The translations under genes were made by a program, and so were the position numbers. Below are positions 35,853 to 44,279 of a stretch of DNA of 64,000 nt, piece after piece. A model generated the notes under the pieces. That model saw nothing but the letters and a program-made list of their open reading frames with translations. It ran no database searches and was not told the origin of the DNA. Numbering within the stretch: position 1 is the stretch's first letter; each line of letters opens with the position of its first letter. Origin of the DNA: Denitrobacterium detoxificans (lineage in GTDB: Bacteria; Actinomycetota; Coriobacteriia; Coriobacteriales; Eggerthellaceae); assembly GCF_001643775.1 (NCBI RefSeq), contig NZ_CP011402.1, positions 914,001-978,000 of the forward strand. The letters run 5' to 3'.

Positions 35853-37597
35853 TTCGTGCATACCGAAGGATCATTGCCTGGGTTTCCACCCTGAAGGGTC
35901 GTGTGTACGCTGGGTTCGTATTGTCCATTTTCTCTGCCATTGCTACGGCCATGCCCATCTTCCTAGCGGCATGGGTGCTTGGTCAGCTTGCCGCCGACAT
36001 GCGCGGCGAAGTTCAGCTCGATGGCTCGTTCGTGTGGCTAGCGCTTGGCGTTATTGCCGCTTGCATTCTCGTGCGTGCGGTGTTCACGTATGCGAAGGCG
36101 CGCTGCCAGGATTCCGTAGGCTACGAAACGGCCGCGGAGATGCGTCTGTCCGTGGGCGACGTGCTCAAGCGCGTTCCGCTGGGATATTTCCAGCAGGTGA
36201 AGACGGGCGACATCCTCTCCGTCGTTACCACCAACCTGAACATGATGGAGCTTGAGGCCGTGCGCCAGGTGGATGCGGCGCTGGGAGCCTACGTATCGGC
36301 TGCGATCATCATTCTCTGGCTTTTGGTTACGTGCCCGCTTGCCGGCGTTATCGCCATCTGCGCCATTGCCCTCGTATCGCTTACGCTTACTGCGGTGAAT
36401 AGGGCCAGCGCGAAGAATACGCCCGCTGCGAAGAATGCCACGGAGCGCCTGGCTGGCGCTACGGTTGGCCTGTACAACGGTCTGGGTACGGCAAAGTCGT
36501 ACGGCACCAGCGAGGCCGTACGTCGTCCGTACGATAAATCGGTTGCGGAACTTACGAACGCGCGTATCGTCATCGAGAAGTCGTATACGCCGCCGAACAT
36601 CACCCACAACTTCATTCTGCAGGCCTCTTCCGCCATTCTTTTGGTGGCGGTGTGCGCCTCGTTCATTGCAGGTCAGCTAGAGCTGTGGGAGTTCATAGCC
36701 ATTGCGTTCCTCTCCACGACCATCTTTGCGCCACTCATGCGTCTGACCGACGCTGCTCACCTGTTTGCCGAGTTCAATGATTCGCTCGATCGTTTGGAGG
36801 CCATCGAGAACGCCCAGTTCATCGACGAGGATGGTTCCGACGTGCAGATTGATTCGTATGGCATCGAGTTCGAGAACGTGCACTTCGGGTATAGCGACCG
36901 TGAAATCCTGCATGGTATCTCGTTCGACATTCCGCAGGGCACCACCACGGCCATCGTTGGCCCCAGTGGCTCGGGCAAGACGACGATATCCAACCTCATG
37001 GCGCGCTTCTACGACGTGTCGTCGGGTTGCGTCCGCGTGGGTGGCCACGACGTGCGCGAGTTCACGGTCGACAGCTTGCTCTCGCATTTTTCCATGGTGT
37101 TCCAGAACGTCTATCTGTTCAACGACACCATCGAGGCGAATATCGCCTTTGGCACGGCCAATGCTACGCACGAAATGGTTGTCGAAGCGGCCAAGCGTGC
37201 CCGCTGCCATGACTTCATCATGGCTTTGCCCGATGGTTATCAGACGGTTGTTGGGGCTGGTGGATCTACGCTTTCGGGTGGCGAGCGCCAGCGCATTTCC
37301 ATTGCCCGCGCCTTGCTGAAGGATGCTCCCATCGTCATTTTGGACGAGGCCACTGCCTCCATCGACCCGGAAAACGAGCGTCTCGTGCAGCAGGCCCTTT
37401 CCGAGCTCACGCGCGGCAAGACGGTCGTTGTCATCGCTCATCGCTTGGCCACCGTCGAGAATGCCGATCAGATTCTGGTTATCGACGCTGGTAATCTCAC
37501 GCAGCGTGGCACCCATGCCGAGCTGGTCGCGCAGGAAGGCACGTATCGCAATTTCGTGCAGACGCGCGCTGAGGCGGAAGGATGGCGCCTGGGGTAG
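35849..37597 (+). CDS. ABC half-transporter, permease-ATPase fusion (YbtQ/IrtB-like)
   Basis: Partner of the preceding half-transporter; 582 residues with six membrane helices (about 15-300) and an ATPase domain. It has GPSGSGKTTISNL (Walker A), LSGGERQRISIARA (signature), VILDEATASIDPENE (Walker B, catalytic Glu present) and VIAHRLATV. The first partner has AFADPENE in this region while this one has ASIDPENE, a small asymmetry common in heterodimers. Coupled by ATGA and followed by a strong terminator, so the operon is just these two genes. Confidence 0.85.
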   Translation: MIRAYRRIIAWVSTLKGRVYAGFVLSIFSAIATAMPIFLAAWVLGQLAADMRGEVQLDGSFVWLALGVIAACILVRAVFTYAKARCQDSVGYETAAEMRLSVGDVLKRVPLGYFQQVKTGDILSVVTTNLNMMELEAVRQVDAALGAYVSAAIIILWLLVTCPLAGVIAICAIALVSLTLTAVNRASAKNTPAAKNATERLAGATVGLYNGLGTAKSYGTSEAVRRPYDKSVAELTNARIVIEKSYTPPNITHNFILQASSAILLVAVCASFIAGQLELWEFIAIAFLSTTIFAPLMRLTDAAHLFAEFNDSLDRLEAIENAQFIDEDGSDVQIDSYGIEFENVHFGYSDREILHGISFDIPQGTTTAIVGPSGSGKTTISNLMARFYDVSSGCVRVGGHDVREFTVDSLLSHFSMVFQNVYLFNDTIEANIAFGTANATHEMVVEAAKRARCHDFIMALPDGYQTVVGAGGSTLSGGERQRISIARALLKDAPIVILDEATASIDPENERLVQQALSELTRGKTVVVIAHRLATVENADQILVIDAGNLTQRGTHAELVAQEGTYRNFVQTRAEAEGWRLG

Positions 37598-37618
37598 GGC
37601 GTTACCGCCCATGAACGA

Positions 37619-37656
37619 GGAAGCCTGGCGCGCGTTGTGCGGCCAGGCTTCCTTTT
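37619..37656 (+). terminator. Terminator after the ABC operon
   Basis: Perfect 11-bp arms ggaagcctggc (37619-37629) and gccaggcttcc (37642-37652), then TTTT. Confidence 0.85.
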
Positions 37657-37675
37657 GTTGTGCATGTCGTGCGCG

Positions 37676-38926
37676 CTATGCGAGCGCGTGGGGAACGGTG
37701 CTTCCGCCGTGGGGCATTACCAGCACGCTGGCCTCTTCGCCCATCTTTGCCACGGCGGCTGCATACGCCTCTTCCAGCGTGGGGAAGGGCGTGAAGAAGC
37801 AATCACGCGCAAGCTCTGCGGGCAGGTCGCTAACCAGGTACACATCGGCCATTAGTTGGATTTTTGCCACAGCCGCGGCCTTGTGTCCGCCCAAGGCAAA
37901 CGCCGCCTGCAGGTGTTCCAGCACGTCGGCTGGCGTATTCGCTTCATGCATCCACGCTTGGAACGTGGCGTTACCCAGCCCTTCGTTGCAGCGTCCCACT
38001 AAAATGATCACGCCGCCTTCTCGTACGGCGTACTTTGCGTTGTCCAGGGCCTTCTGCGTCTGATAGAGGTTGAGATCCTTGGGCGCTCCGCCTTGCGAAT
38101 CGATGACGATGTCGGCACGGTGCGGAATGTCGATGCGGTAGAGCGTATCCAGGAAGGCGCAGCCCTGTCGATGGGCGGCAACGGGATTGCCAGCGAAAGC
38201 GCGGATGATGCGCTTGTCTTCGTCGAGCACCACGTTGACGATAAAGTCGCAGCCCACGATGGCACCGGCTTCCTCGATGTCCCTGCGCACGGGGTTGTCT
38301 TCCAGATTGCCGGCGCACGAGCGCGCATCGACGATCATGGCATGGTTGTTCGCGATGGCGCTGCTGGTGGACACACCGGGCATGATGGCCTTCACGCCGC
38401 CGGAGTAGCCCGCGAAGTAGTGGTACTCGATGTTGCCCATGCAGATGACGCGGTCGGCGCGTGCAACGGTGCTGTTTACTTCCACCGGCGTGCCGGCTAC
38501 GGTTGTGCCTAGGTTTACGAATTCTTCCGAGGAGGAGTCGATGCAGCGAATTTCGTTCCAGCCGCGTTCTCCGGCCAGGTGGCGCTGCTCCTCTTCCGTT
38601 TGCGTGCGATGGCTGCCCAATCCGAATACGAGCGTGATGTCTTCGGGGCGCACGCCACCGCGATAGAGCTCGTCGAGCACCGCGGGGAGTACCTCGGGCG
38701 TGGGCATGGGTCGGGTTATGTCGCTCGTGATGATGGCGACCGTTTCTCCAGGTTTTACCACCTGCGATAGCGGGGCGCTTTCGATGGGTTCGCGAAGGGC
38801 GCGCTCGACTTCTGCGCTGCCCGTGAGGGATACGTCCACGTCGTTTGCGGCGAGGATTCCCATGAGGTTCTGATCGGGCACTTCGCATTGCTGCGTGCCG
38901 TTTCCGTAACCCACTTCGACGATCAT
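37676..38926 (-). CDS. larA: LarA-family nickel-pincer-dependent racemase/epimerase
   Basis: Member of the LarA family, whose founder interconverts L- and D-lactate using a nickel-pincer cofactor bound to a lysine. The 416-residue product keeps the key residues at matching places: GSHR with His106, YHYFAGYSGG with His169, Lys179 in GGVKAIMPG, and NNH with His195 (Lys184 and His108/174/200 in Lactiplantibacillus LarA). Homologues act on several 2-hydroxyacids, so lactate is only the default guess. The cofactor genes larB, larC and larE are not in the window. The ribosome site is aaagga. It lies 30 bases behind the serA terminator, so it has either read-through or a small promoter in that gap (cataat is visible). 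Confidence 0.8.
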   Translation of the reverse strand: MIVEVGYGNGTQQCEVPDQNLMGILAANDVDVSLTGSAEVERALREPIESAPLSQVVKPGETVAIITSDITRPMPTPEVLPAVLDELYRGGVRPEDITLVFGLGSHRTQTEEEQRHLAGERGWNEIRCIDSSSEEFVNLGTTVAGTPVEVNSTVARADRVICMGNIEYHYFAGYSGGVKAIMPGVSTSSAIANNHAMIVDARSCAGNLEDNPVRRDIEEAGAIVGCDFIVNVVLDEDKRIIRAFAGNPVAAHRQGCAFLDTLYRIDIPHRADIVIDSQGGAPKDLNLYQTQKALDNAKYAVREGGVIILVGRCNEGLGNATFQAWMHEANTPADVLEHLQAAFALGGHKAAAVAKIQLMADVYLVSDLPAELARDCFFTPFPTLEEAYAAAVAKMGEEASVLVMPHGGSTVPHALA

Positions 38927-38955
38927 TCGATTCCTTTCGGCATTATGAGGGCATG

Positions 38956-38983
38956 AAAAGGGCCCGGCGAAACGCGCGGGCCC
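38956..38983 (-). terminator. Terminator after the serA-like gene
   Basis: On the minus strand gggcccg (38983-38977) pairs with cgggccc (38966-38960), followed by cTTTT-type bases (38959-38956). Confidence 0.7.
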
Positions 38984-38992
38984 ATACGGTTG

Positions 38993-40210
38993 CTAGTTGG
39001 TAGCGGTTCCAAGGCCGCCGTCGAGGCCGTCTGCGGGAACGACGATTCGAACGCGATAGATGTTCGGGATGGCTCGTAGCGCATCAACGGTTTCCTGATC
39101 GAGTTCGTTGTCGATATCGACCAACGTGTAGGCGTGCTCGTTTGCCGGCACGCTCATCATGCGCGCAATGTTTACGTTGCGCGAAGCGAGTTCATTGGTG
39201 ATCTGGCTGATCATACTGGGTACGTTCGCATGCAAGAAGGCGACGCGTCCGGTGCAGGTGCAGGGGCCCATGTCGCAATCGGAGTAATTAACCGAATTGC
39301 GGATGATGCCGTGGTTGAGGTAATCCTTCATGGACGCGATGGCCATATGCGCGCAGTTTTCCTCGGCTTCGCGCGTGCAGGCGCCCATATGAGGCGTCAC
39401 GATGACGTTCTTCATCTTCATGACTTCGGGGTTGGCGAAGTCGGTGATGTACAGGCCCAGCTGGCCGCTTTCCAGCGCGGCGGCAACGTCGGCTTCGTTC
39501 ACGATGGTGTCGCGAGCGTAGTTGATGAGCATAGCGCCCGGGTTCAGCAGGTTCAGCTGCTCGGCGCCGATCATCTGCAGGGTGTCTTCCTTCGAGGGCA
39601 CGTGCAGGGTCAGGTAATCGCAGCCCTTGCACATCTCGTTCAGGTCGGCATCGCGGATGACGCGGTGGGAGAGCTCGTAGGCGTGCTGCACCGAGATGTA
39701 GGGGTCGTAGCCGTGGACTTCCATGCCCAGCGCGACCAGGGCGTTTGCTACCTTCGAGCCAACGGCGCCCGTGCCAACCACACCGACCTTGCGACCGATG
39801 GCCTCGTGGCCCACGAATGCCTTCTTGGCCTTTTCGGCGCCCTTCGCCACGTCGGCGTCTTGCGCATGGTCGAGCACCCACTGCTCGCCGCCACGCGTGT
39901 TGCGCGAGTTGAGCATGATCTGGCCAACGACCAGTTCCTTTACGGCGTTCGAGTTGGCGCCTGGGGCGTTGAAGACCACGATGCCCTCTTTGGCGCAGCG
40001 CTCGAGGGGGATGTTGTTGAAACCAGCTCCGGAACGGGCGATGCAGCGCAGTGAAGCAGGGAACTCCATCTCGTGAAGACTACTCGCGCGCACCAGGATG
40101 GCATCGGCCTGTTCCAGGTTGTTGGTTCCCTGGTAGCCATCTCCCAAGTCGGGCGTGCCATCGCGCGTGATGCCGTTTGCAATGTTGTCGACGATCTTTA
40201 CGTAGCGCAT
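38993..40210 (-). CDS. serA: D-3-phosphoglycerate dehydrogenase-like 2-hydroxyacid dehydrogenase with ACT domain
   Basis: NAD-dependent oxidation of 3-phosphoglycerate, first step of serine synthesis, is the likely role. The 405-residue product has RSGAGFNNIP near residue 60 and the Rossmann motif GVVGTGAVGSKVANAL (about 143-158). The catalytic Arg sits in NYARDTIVNE, the Glu region in DFANPEV, and the His in TPHMGACT. A C-terminal ACT-type regulatory domain (about 325-395) contains HANVPSMISQI. The length suits the short bacterial SerA form with one ACT domain. No serB or serC is adjacent, so other 2-hydroxyacid substrates cannot be excluded; the neighbouring LarA makes a hydroxyacid context conceivable but unproven. 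Confidence 0.85.
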   Translation of the reverse strand: MRYVKIVDNIANGITRDGTPDLGDGYQGTNNLEQADAILVRASSLHEMEFPASLRCIARSGAGFNNIPLERCAKEGIVVFNAPGANSNAVKELVVGQIMLNSRNTRGGEQWVLDHAQDADVAKGAEKAKKAFVGHEAIGRKVGVVGTGAVGSKVANALVALGMEVHGYDPYISVQHAYELSHRVIRDADLNEMCKGCDYLTLHVPSKEDTLQMIGAEQLNLLNPGAMLINYARDTIVNEADVAAALESGQLGLYITDFANPEVMKMKNVIVTPHMGACTREAEENCAHMAIASMKDYLNHGIIRNSVNYSDCDMGPCTCTGRVAFLHANVPSMISQITNELASRNVNIARMMSVPANEHAYTLVDIDNELDQETVDALRAIPNIYRVRIVVPADGLDGGLGTATN

Positions 40211-40473
40211 ACATTCCCTTTCTTTTATCTACCCGCATACACTCTTTCGGGGTTCAGAACAGGATACCTTAACCGGATTTCTTTGCCAGTAAATGCACGC
40301 GAACTGCACTCCATTGCGCTGTAGCGTGTATTTGATTGCGTGGGGTATTGATTGTGTGCAACCGGTGGGTAATTCGTGCAGGCTATTCAAAACAAGGTTA
40401 CAAGATAGCGGGTGCCTGTTTCGCGCATGGTACGCTGACCCCACAAGTGACTATATGTTAGGGAGAACGCACT

Positions 40474-41871
40474 ATGAAACGAACCATCGCCCTGCTGGCC
40501 ACCGTATGCCTTTTGGCGTGTTTGGCGGTATCTTCTACCGCGTACGCCGCAGAAGTCGTGACGGGCCCCGAAGATGCCGACGAATCGTCGTACGAGACGA
40601 TTGATACGGCGGAGTACACGCCCCAGGCCCTGGAGGAAGATACAAGCGATCCGCTGTCTTCGCTTAGATTGCAGTCTACGTCGGGCAGCGTAACGTATCT
40701 TTCCATTTCGATTGAGCAGATGGCTTCTCTCGAGTACGCGAAGGGAACCAATAAGTATGGTGGTTCCACCGCAACGTACAGCCAGATTCTTAATGCACTC
40801 GATCCCAATAACGTGAGCCTTTCCGAGTTCGCTGACATCACCGTCGCCTCGGGGCTTACGGCGTCTCAGATTGATGCCTTCATAGATTCGACTTCAAAGG
40901 GCCGTTCTGGCACGCTGCATGGCATGGGGTATGCCTTTATCAAGGCCGAGCAGATGTACGGCGTAAGCGCTGCCTATTTGGTTGCCCATGCCGTTTTGGA
41001 ATCGGGGTGGGGGACTTCCACGCTGGCGCGAGGCTATTACTACGATGGGTCCATCGCTATCGAAGGCACCACTTACTCCGCGGGAACGTATTACAACTTC
41101 TTTGGCATTGGCGCCTACGACAGTAGCCCGCTTTCGGGCGGTCGTAGCATGGCGGTTCAGAATGGTTGGAACTCTCCCGAGGCCGCCATTCTGGGCGGTG
41201 CAAAGTGGATTTCCACTCGCTATGTGCACCGCGTATACGATTCCTATGCTGCGCCTACTATCTACAACATGCGCTGGGACTACAACAGGGCCAATGACTA
41301 TGGTTGCTCTTCGGGTTCCGCGTGGCATGAGTACGCAACCGATGTTCAGTGGCCGGAATCCATTGCCAATCTCATGGACTCGGTGTATGCGAAGAACAAC
41401 GTAGAGCCGTCCTACGCTTACATCATTCCGTGTTATTCCGGTTCCTCGGTTCCCAGCCTCAATGGGGTAGCGATGTATCGCTTGTACAACCCCAACGGTG
41501 GCGAGCACTTCTATACCTCGAGCGTCGTCGAGCGCAGCAATCTGGTGAGCCTGGGCTGGCAGCAGGAGGGCATTGGCTGGATTGCTCCCAATAGCTCCTC
41601 TACGCCCGTCTATCGTCTCTACAACCCCAATGGCGGCGATCACCATTACACCCTGAGCGCTGAGGAGCGCGATGGCCTGGTCGAGCTAGGCTGGCGCTAC
41701 GAGGGAATAGGCTGGTATAGCGATGACTCCAAATCCGTGCCGCTGTATCGCCAGTACAACCCGAACGCAACGTCGGGTTCGCATAACTTCACCACGAGCG
41801 CCGAGGAACGCGACTGGCTGATTTCCCTGGGTTGGAATGACGAGGGTATTGCCTGGTACGGCATTAGTTAG
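40474..41871 (+). CDS. Secreted glucosaminidase with three C-terminal DUF5648 repeats
   Basis: Probable cell-wall hydrolase. Residues 1-26 are a signal peptide ending AYA-A. The glucosaminidase domain (about 140-310) has MYGVSAAYLVAHAVLESGWG with catalytic Glu176, NFFGIGA and AAILGGAKWIS, resembling Bax/LytD/FlgJ-type enzymes that cut beta-N-acetylglucosamine links in peptidoglycan. Residues about 325-465 hold three DUF5648 repeats, each built as YRLYNPNGGEHFYT, then ERSNLVSLGW, then GIGW; these probably bind the wall. The 263-base region upstream shows no gene. The same repeat type occurs in the prophage endolysin and fibre just downstream. Confidence 0.88.
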   Translation: MKRTIALLATVCLLACLAVSSTAYAAEVVTGPEDADESSYETIDTAEYTPQALEEDTSDPLSSLRLQSTSGSVTYLSISIEQMASLEYAKGTNKYGGSTATYSQILNALDPNNVSLSEFADITVASGLTASQIDAFIDSTSKGRSGTLHGMGYAFIKAEQMYGVSAAYLVAHAVLESGWGTSTLARGYYYDGSIAIEGTTYSAGTYYNFFGIGAYDSSPLSGGRSMAVQNGWNSPEAAILGGAKWISTRYVHRVYDSYAAPTIYNMRWDYNRANDYGCSSGSAWHEYATDVQWPESIANLMDSVYAKNNVEPSYAYIIPCYSGSSVPSLNGVAMYRLYNPNGGEHFYTSSVVERSNLVSLGWQQEGIGWIAPNSSSTPVYRLYNPNGGDHHYTLSAEERDGLVELGWRYEGIGWYSDDSKSVPLYRQYNPNATSGSHNFTTSAEERDWLISLGWNDEGIAWYGIS

Positions 41872-41934
41872 AGGTCGTTTCCGAACGTGCCGTCACCCAC
41901 TTCGTGAAGATATATCCACATTTTCGAAAGGGGG

Positions 41935-41963
41935 TTGACGGCATGGGGGATGACCCGTAATAT
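41935..41963 (+). promoter_or_regulatory. tRNA operon promoter
   Basis: TTGACG (41935-41940), 17-base spacer, TAATAT (41958-41963). It is a near-consensus housekeeping promoter 44 bases ahead of tRNA-Gln. Confidence 0.75.
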
Positions 41964-42006
41964 ACTCACTCGCGTTGTGAAACACAGTGAAGCAACGAAG
42001 TGCTAC

Positions 42007-42080
42007 TGGGGTATCGTATAATGGTAGTACAGCGGTTTCTGGTACCGTATGTGTGGGTTCGACTCCTGCTACCCCAGCCA
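42007..42080 (+). tRNA. tRNA-Gln (anticodon CTG)
   Basis: Acceptor arms tggggta (42007-42013) and taccccA (42070-42076) pair. The anticodon stem gcggt/accgt encloses loop ttctggt, giving CTG. The T loop has gttcgac, and CCA is encoded (42078-42080). Confidence 0.92.
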
Positions 42081-42085
42081 CATAT

Positions 42086-42162
42086 GGCCCGTTCGTCTAG
42101 CGGTTTAGGACATCGCCCTCTCAAGGCGGAGATCACGAGTTCGAATCTCGTACGGGCTACCA
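42086..42162 (+). tRNA. tRNA-Glu (anticodon CTC)
   Basis: Acceptor arms ggcccgt (42086-42092) and acgggct (42152-42158) pair with a terminal G-T. The anticodon loop ctctcaa gives CTC. The T arm cgagttcgaatctcg is perfect and CCA is encoded. The gene lies 5 bases after tRNA-Gln in one transcript, and its 3' end is a plausible prophage attachment site. Confidence 0.92.
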
Positions 42163-42171
42163 TGAAACACC

Positions 42172-42199
42172 AGGCCAGGATGCGAATCCTGGCCTTTTT
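42172..42199 (+). terminator. Terminator after the tRNA pair
   Basis: Arms aggccagga (42172-42180) and tcctggcct (42187-42195), then a T run. Confidence 0.85.
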
Positions 42200-42220
42200 G
42201 CTGCCCGCGTGGAATGGGAG

Positions 42221-42240
42221 CGCGTTACATCGCGTTACAT
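42221..42240 (+). repeat. Tandem 10-base repeat at the prophage left end
   Basis: Two adjacent copies of cgcgttacat at 42221-42230 and 42231-42240. Short direct repeats near att sites can bind integrase arms, but function is unknown. Confidence 0.5.
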
Positions 42241-42290
42241 CTCTGGTTTTCCACTGAGTTTTCCACACTGCGGAGCGGCTGGAAAGAGGC

Positions 42291-42329
42291 GAGCGCCGTC
42301 CCCGGGGAATGCATGCGGGGACGGCGCTC
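42291..42329. terminator. Strong hairpin at end of the phage late operon
   Basis: Perfect 13-bp arms gagcgccgtcccc (42291-42303) and ggggacggcgctc (42317-42329). The T tract on either strand is poor (ttcg / cctcttt), but the position 58 bases past the endolysin suggests a late terminator. Confidence 0.55.
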
Positions 42330-42386
42330 TTCGCGTCGCGTGGGTAGGAGGTAGCCCACGTGGATGATTATGGGGTCGGCGTCACA

Positions 42387-43370
42387 CTAGGCGTTGAAGG
42401 CCACGCCCTCGTACGTCCAGCCCGCGGCCTCCAGGCTGTCGCGCTCGGCCTCGCTGGCCGTGAGCATATGATCGCCGCCGTTCGGGTTGTACAGGCGATG
42501 CACCGCCTGGCCCTCGCCCGATGCGAAGAACGGAACGCCTTCATAGCTCCAGCCAGCCTTATAGAGCTCATTGGCCTCGGCGTAGTTAGCCGTTAGCATG
42601 TGATCGCCGGAGCCAGCATTGTAAAGTCGGTACACGGGCTTGGTGCCGCCAGCGGGGGCCGTCCAAGCAATCCCCTCCATCTCCCACCCGGACTTTGCCA
42701 GCGCATCAGCCTCGTCCTTCGTCGTGAAGATATGATCGCCCGAGCCCTCATTGTAGAGTCGGTACACCTCACCGCCATCATTGCGCACTTGCGCAATCGG
42801 AGCGGAGCTACCGCAGCGCTGAACGTATTCTTGCATGTTGATTCCTGCGGCCACTGCCGCAGTGATTTCTTCTGGGCTCACTTCTTCTCCTTCTGTCGTG
42901 ATGTATGCCTTCAGCTCTTCCCAAGCGTCGGGGTTTAGCGAATAGTATTGGGGGCACAGCTTATGGCCGGTGTGGCAGTCGTAGTGGCGAACAACGTGGT
43001 CCGCGTCGATGCCGTGTCGCTCCATCAAGATGCCAACCAGTTCGCGCAGCTGTTCCTTTTCAGCACCCGTGAACTCGGTGCCGTCGGAGCAAACTTCAAT
43101 GCTGATGGACTGGTTGTTGCGGATGAGCTGACGAGCGCCTGCCCATGCCCCAACGGCCCAAGCGGTATCCGTGTCGTCAAGAATCTGGTAGCAGTCGGTG
43201 CCATCCAAGACGTAATGGTAGCTGTTGGGATGCTGGTTGTTCTGGGCATACTCAGCCTCGTTATACGCCCCAGAAGGTCCGCCGGTATTGTGTACCACGA
43301 TATACTGGCAACTGTTCCCTCCTGGGCTGTAATTACCGGAGTGTGCATGGTGGTCATGCTTAATTTCCAC
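42387..43370 (-). CDS. Phage endolysin: N-acetylmuramoyl-L-alanine amidase with three DUF5648 repeats
   Basis: Cuts the peptide from peptidoglycan at lysis. The start is GTG 43370 behind aggagg. Residues about 20-160 form a zinc Amidase_2 domain: YIVVHNTGG (His27), an SYHYVLDG motif, and VVRHYDCHTGHKLCP carrying the second His and the Cys ligand. Residues about 200-327 are three DUF5648 repeats (VYRLYNEGSGDHIFT, VYRLYNAGSGDHMLT, VHRLYNPNGGDHMLT, each followed by a GW and a GV/GI-F/W element), the likely wall-binding part. Last gene of the late operon, behind the holin. Confidence 0.92.
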   Translation of the reverse strand: MEIKHDHHAHSGNYSPGGNSCQYIVVHNTGGPSGAYNEAEYAQNNQHPNSYHYVLDGTDCYQILDDTDTAWAVGAWAGARQLIRNNQSISIEVCSDGTEFTGAEKEQLRELVGILMERHGIDADHVVRHYDCHTGHKLCPQYYSLNPDAWEELKAYITTEGEEVSPEEITAAVAAGINMQEYVQRCGSSAPIAQVRNDGGEVYRLYNEGSGDHIFTTKDEADALAKSGWEMEGIAWTAPAGGTKPVYRLYNAGSGDHMLTANYAEANELYKAGWSYEGVPFFASGEGQAVHRLYNPNGGDHMLTASEAERDSLEAAGWTYEGVAFNA

Positions 43371-43424
43371 GTTTCCTCCTCTCTCGCTGAATCGCGCTAG
43401 ATCGTGCTTTCTTGGGTCTTCTCG

Positions 43425-43658
43425 CTAGCCGATGAGGGGGCTTTCGCCGTCGGCTACCTCGGGGATGCCGCCAACGCTGGTGAGCATCGAGGTTATAGCC
43501 GCAACCACGGCGGTGCTCAGGACGATGCCCCAGTTGATTTCGCCCAGCGCAACGGCGGTAGTGGGCAGCAGCGCGACTGCCGCCTGCGCTGCGGTCTTCA
43601 ACGCTCGGATTCCAGCGGCCTTGGCCCATTTGATTAGCAGTTCCTTGTTGTCGGTCAT
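43425..43658 (-). CDS. Phage holin (r1t-type)
   Basis: A 77-residue membrane protein: Lys-rich N terminus, two hydrophobic segments (about 18-38 and 43-62, the second reading NWGIVLSTAVVAAITS) and a C-terminal VGGIPEVADGESP. This matches the small class II holins of the phage r1t family. The start is ATG 43658 with ggaagg upstream. It should form membrane lesions that release the endolysin encoded directly downstream. Confidence 0.8.
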   Translation of the reverse strand: MTDNKELLIKWAKAAGIRALKTAAQAAVALLPTTAVALGEINWGIVLSTAVVAAITSMLTSVGGIPEVADGESPLIG

Positions 43659-43663
43659 TATTG

Positions 43664-44122
43664 TTACCTTCCTTCCTTGATTGGCAGTGCTTCCATGTCT
43701 TCGAAGAGCTTGGTGCCCGTGCCGTTGCCACCGATGGCGTGGTAAGCCTCGTATGTCTGACGGGCGTAGTCCAGGGCCTCCAGCGTGATGTAGCCCCGTT
43801 CTTCCACCCACTCGCGATGCATTCTCACGAGCTCGTTTCGCAGGAGGGCGCGCAGGGCCGCCCTCTCCGCCTCGCGGCTCGCCGCCTCGGCGTTGTGCTC
43901 GTCGACGCGTCTCCTCTCGGCCTCGCGCTGCTGGCGTAGTATCTCGCCGAACATGCTGCCGAACAGGGTCACGAGAGTGGGTGCTATGGCGACTGCGACT
44001 TTCTGGAGGAACTCGCTCTCCATTGGCCCCGTGCCGCCGTAGGACAGCAGCAGGAGGAGCGTTCCGCAGAACACCCCGCACGCCAGGAGTATATGTCTCG
44101 CCTTCACCTCGCCCGTTCCCAT
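43664..44122 (-). CDS. Phage membrane protein with coiled coil, lysis-region
   Basis: A 152-residue protein with two N-terminal membrane segments (about 9-27 and 39-59), then a long Arg/Glu-rich helix (about 60-115) predicted to be coiled coil, and a soluble tail ending DMEALPIKEGR. It sits between the small structural genes and the holin, so an accessory lysis role (holin regulator or spanin-like) is possible, but no family is recognised. Five bases separate it from the holin start. Confidence 0.65.
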   Translation of the reverse strand: MGTGEVKARHILLACGVFCGTLLLLLSYGGTGPMESEFLQKVAVAIAPTLVTLFGSMFGEILRQQREAERRRVDEHNAEAASREAERAALRALLRNELVRMHREWVEERGYITLEALDYARQTYEAYHAIGGNGTGTKLFEDMEALPIKEGR

Positions 44123-44147
44123 CTCAGGCCCAATTCTGGGACCTGCA

Positions 44148-44279
44148 TCACTCTTCGCCCTGGTCGTAGTAGCCGTCGGCTACCAGCAGCGCCCTGGTCT
44201 GCTCGCGCCACATCGCGGGCACTTCCTCCAGGGTCATGACGCCCCGGATGATTCGGTTCGCAAAGAGCCTCGCCATCAT
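44148..44279 (-). CDS. Small phage protein, CD1375/XkdX-like (43 aa)
   Basis: Short protein with the pattern ARLFANRIIRGVMTLEEVPAM followed by RALLVADGY, resembling small CD1375/XkdX proteins encoded just after tail-fibre genes in Gram-positive phages. It overlaps the preceding gene by ATGA (44276-44279). Function in those phages is unknown. Confidence 0.6.
   Translation of the reverse strand: MMARLFANRIIRGVMTLEEVPAMWREQTRALLVADGYYDQGEE

Noticed and set aside
37676-40210. LarA and SerA genes as part of the siderophore locus
   Set aside because: They are on the opposite strand behind a strong terminator, have no iron box, and have housekeeping-type functions. Adjacency only.
42221-42240. Start of a CRISPR array
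   Set aside because: Only two directly adjacent 10-base units with no spacers. No array-like pattern of repeats and spacers was seen anywhere in the window.
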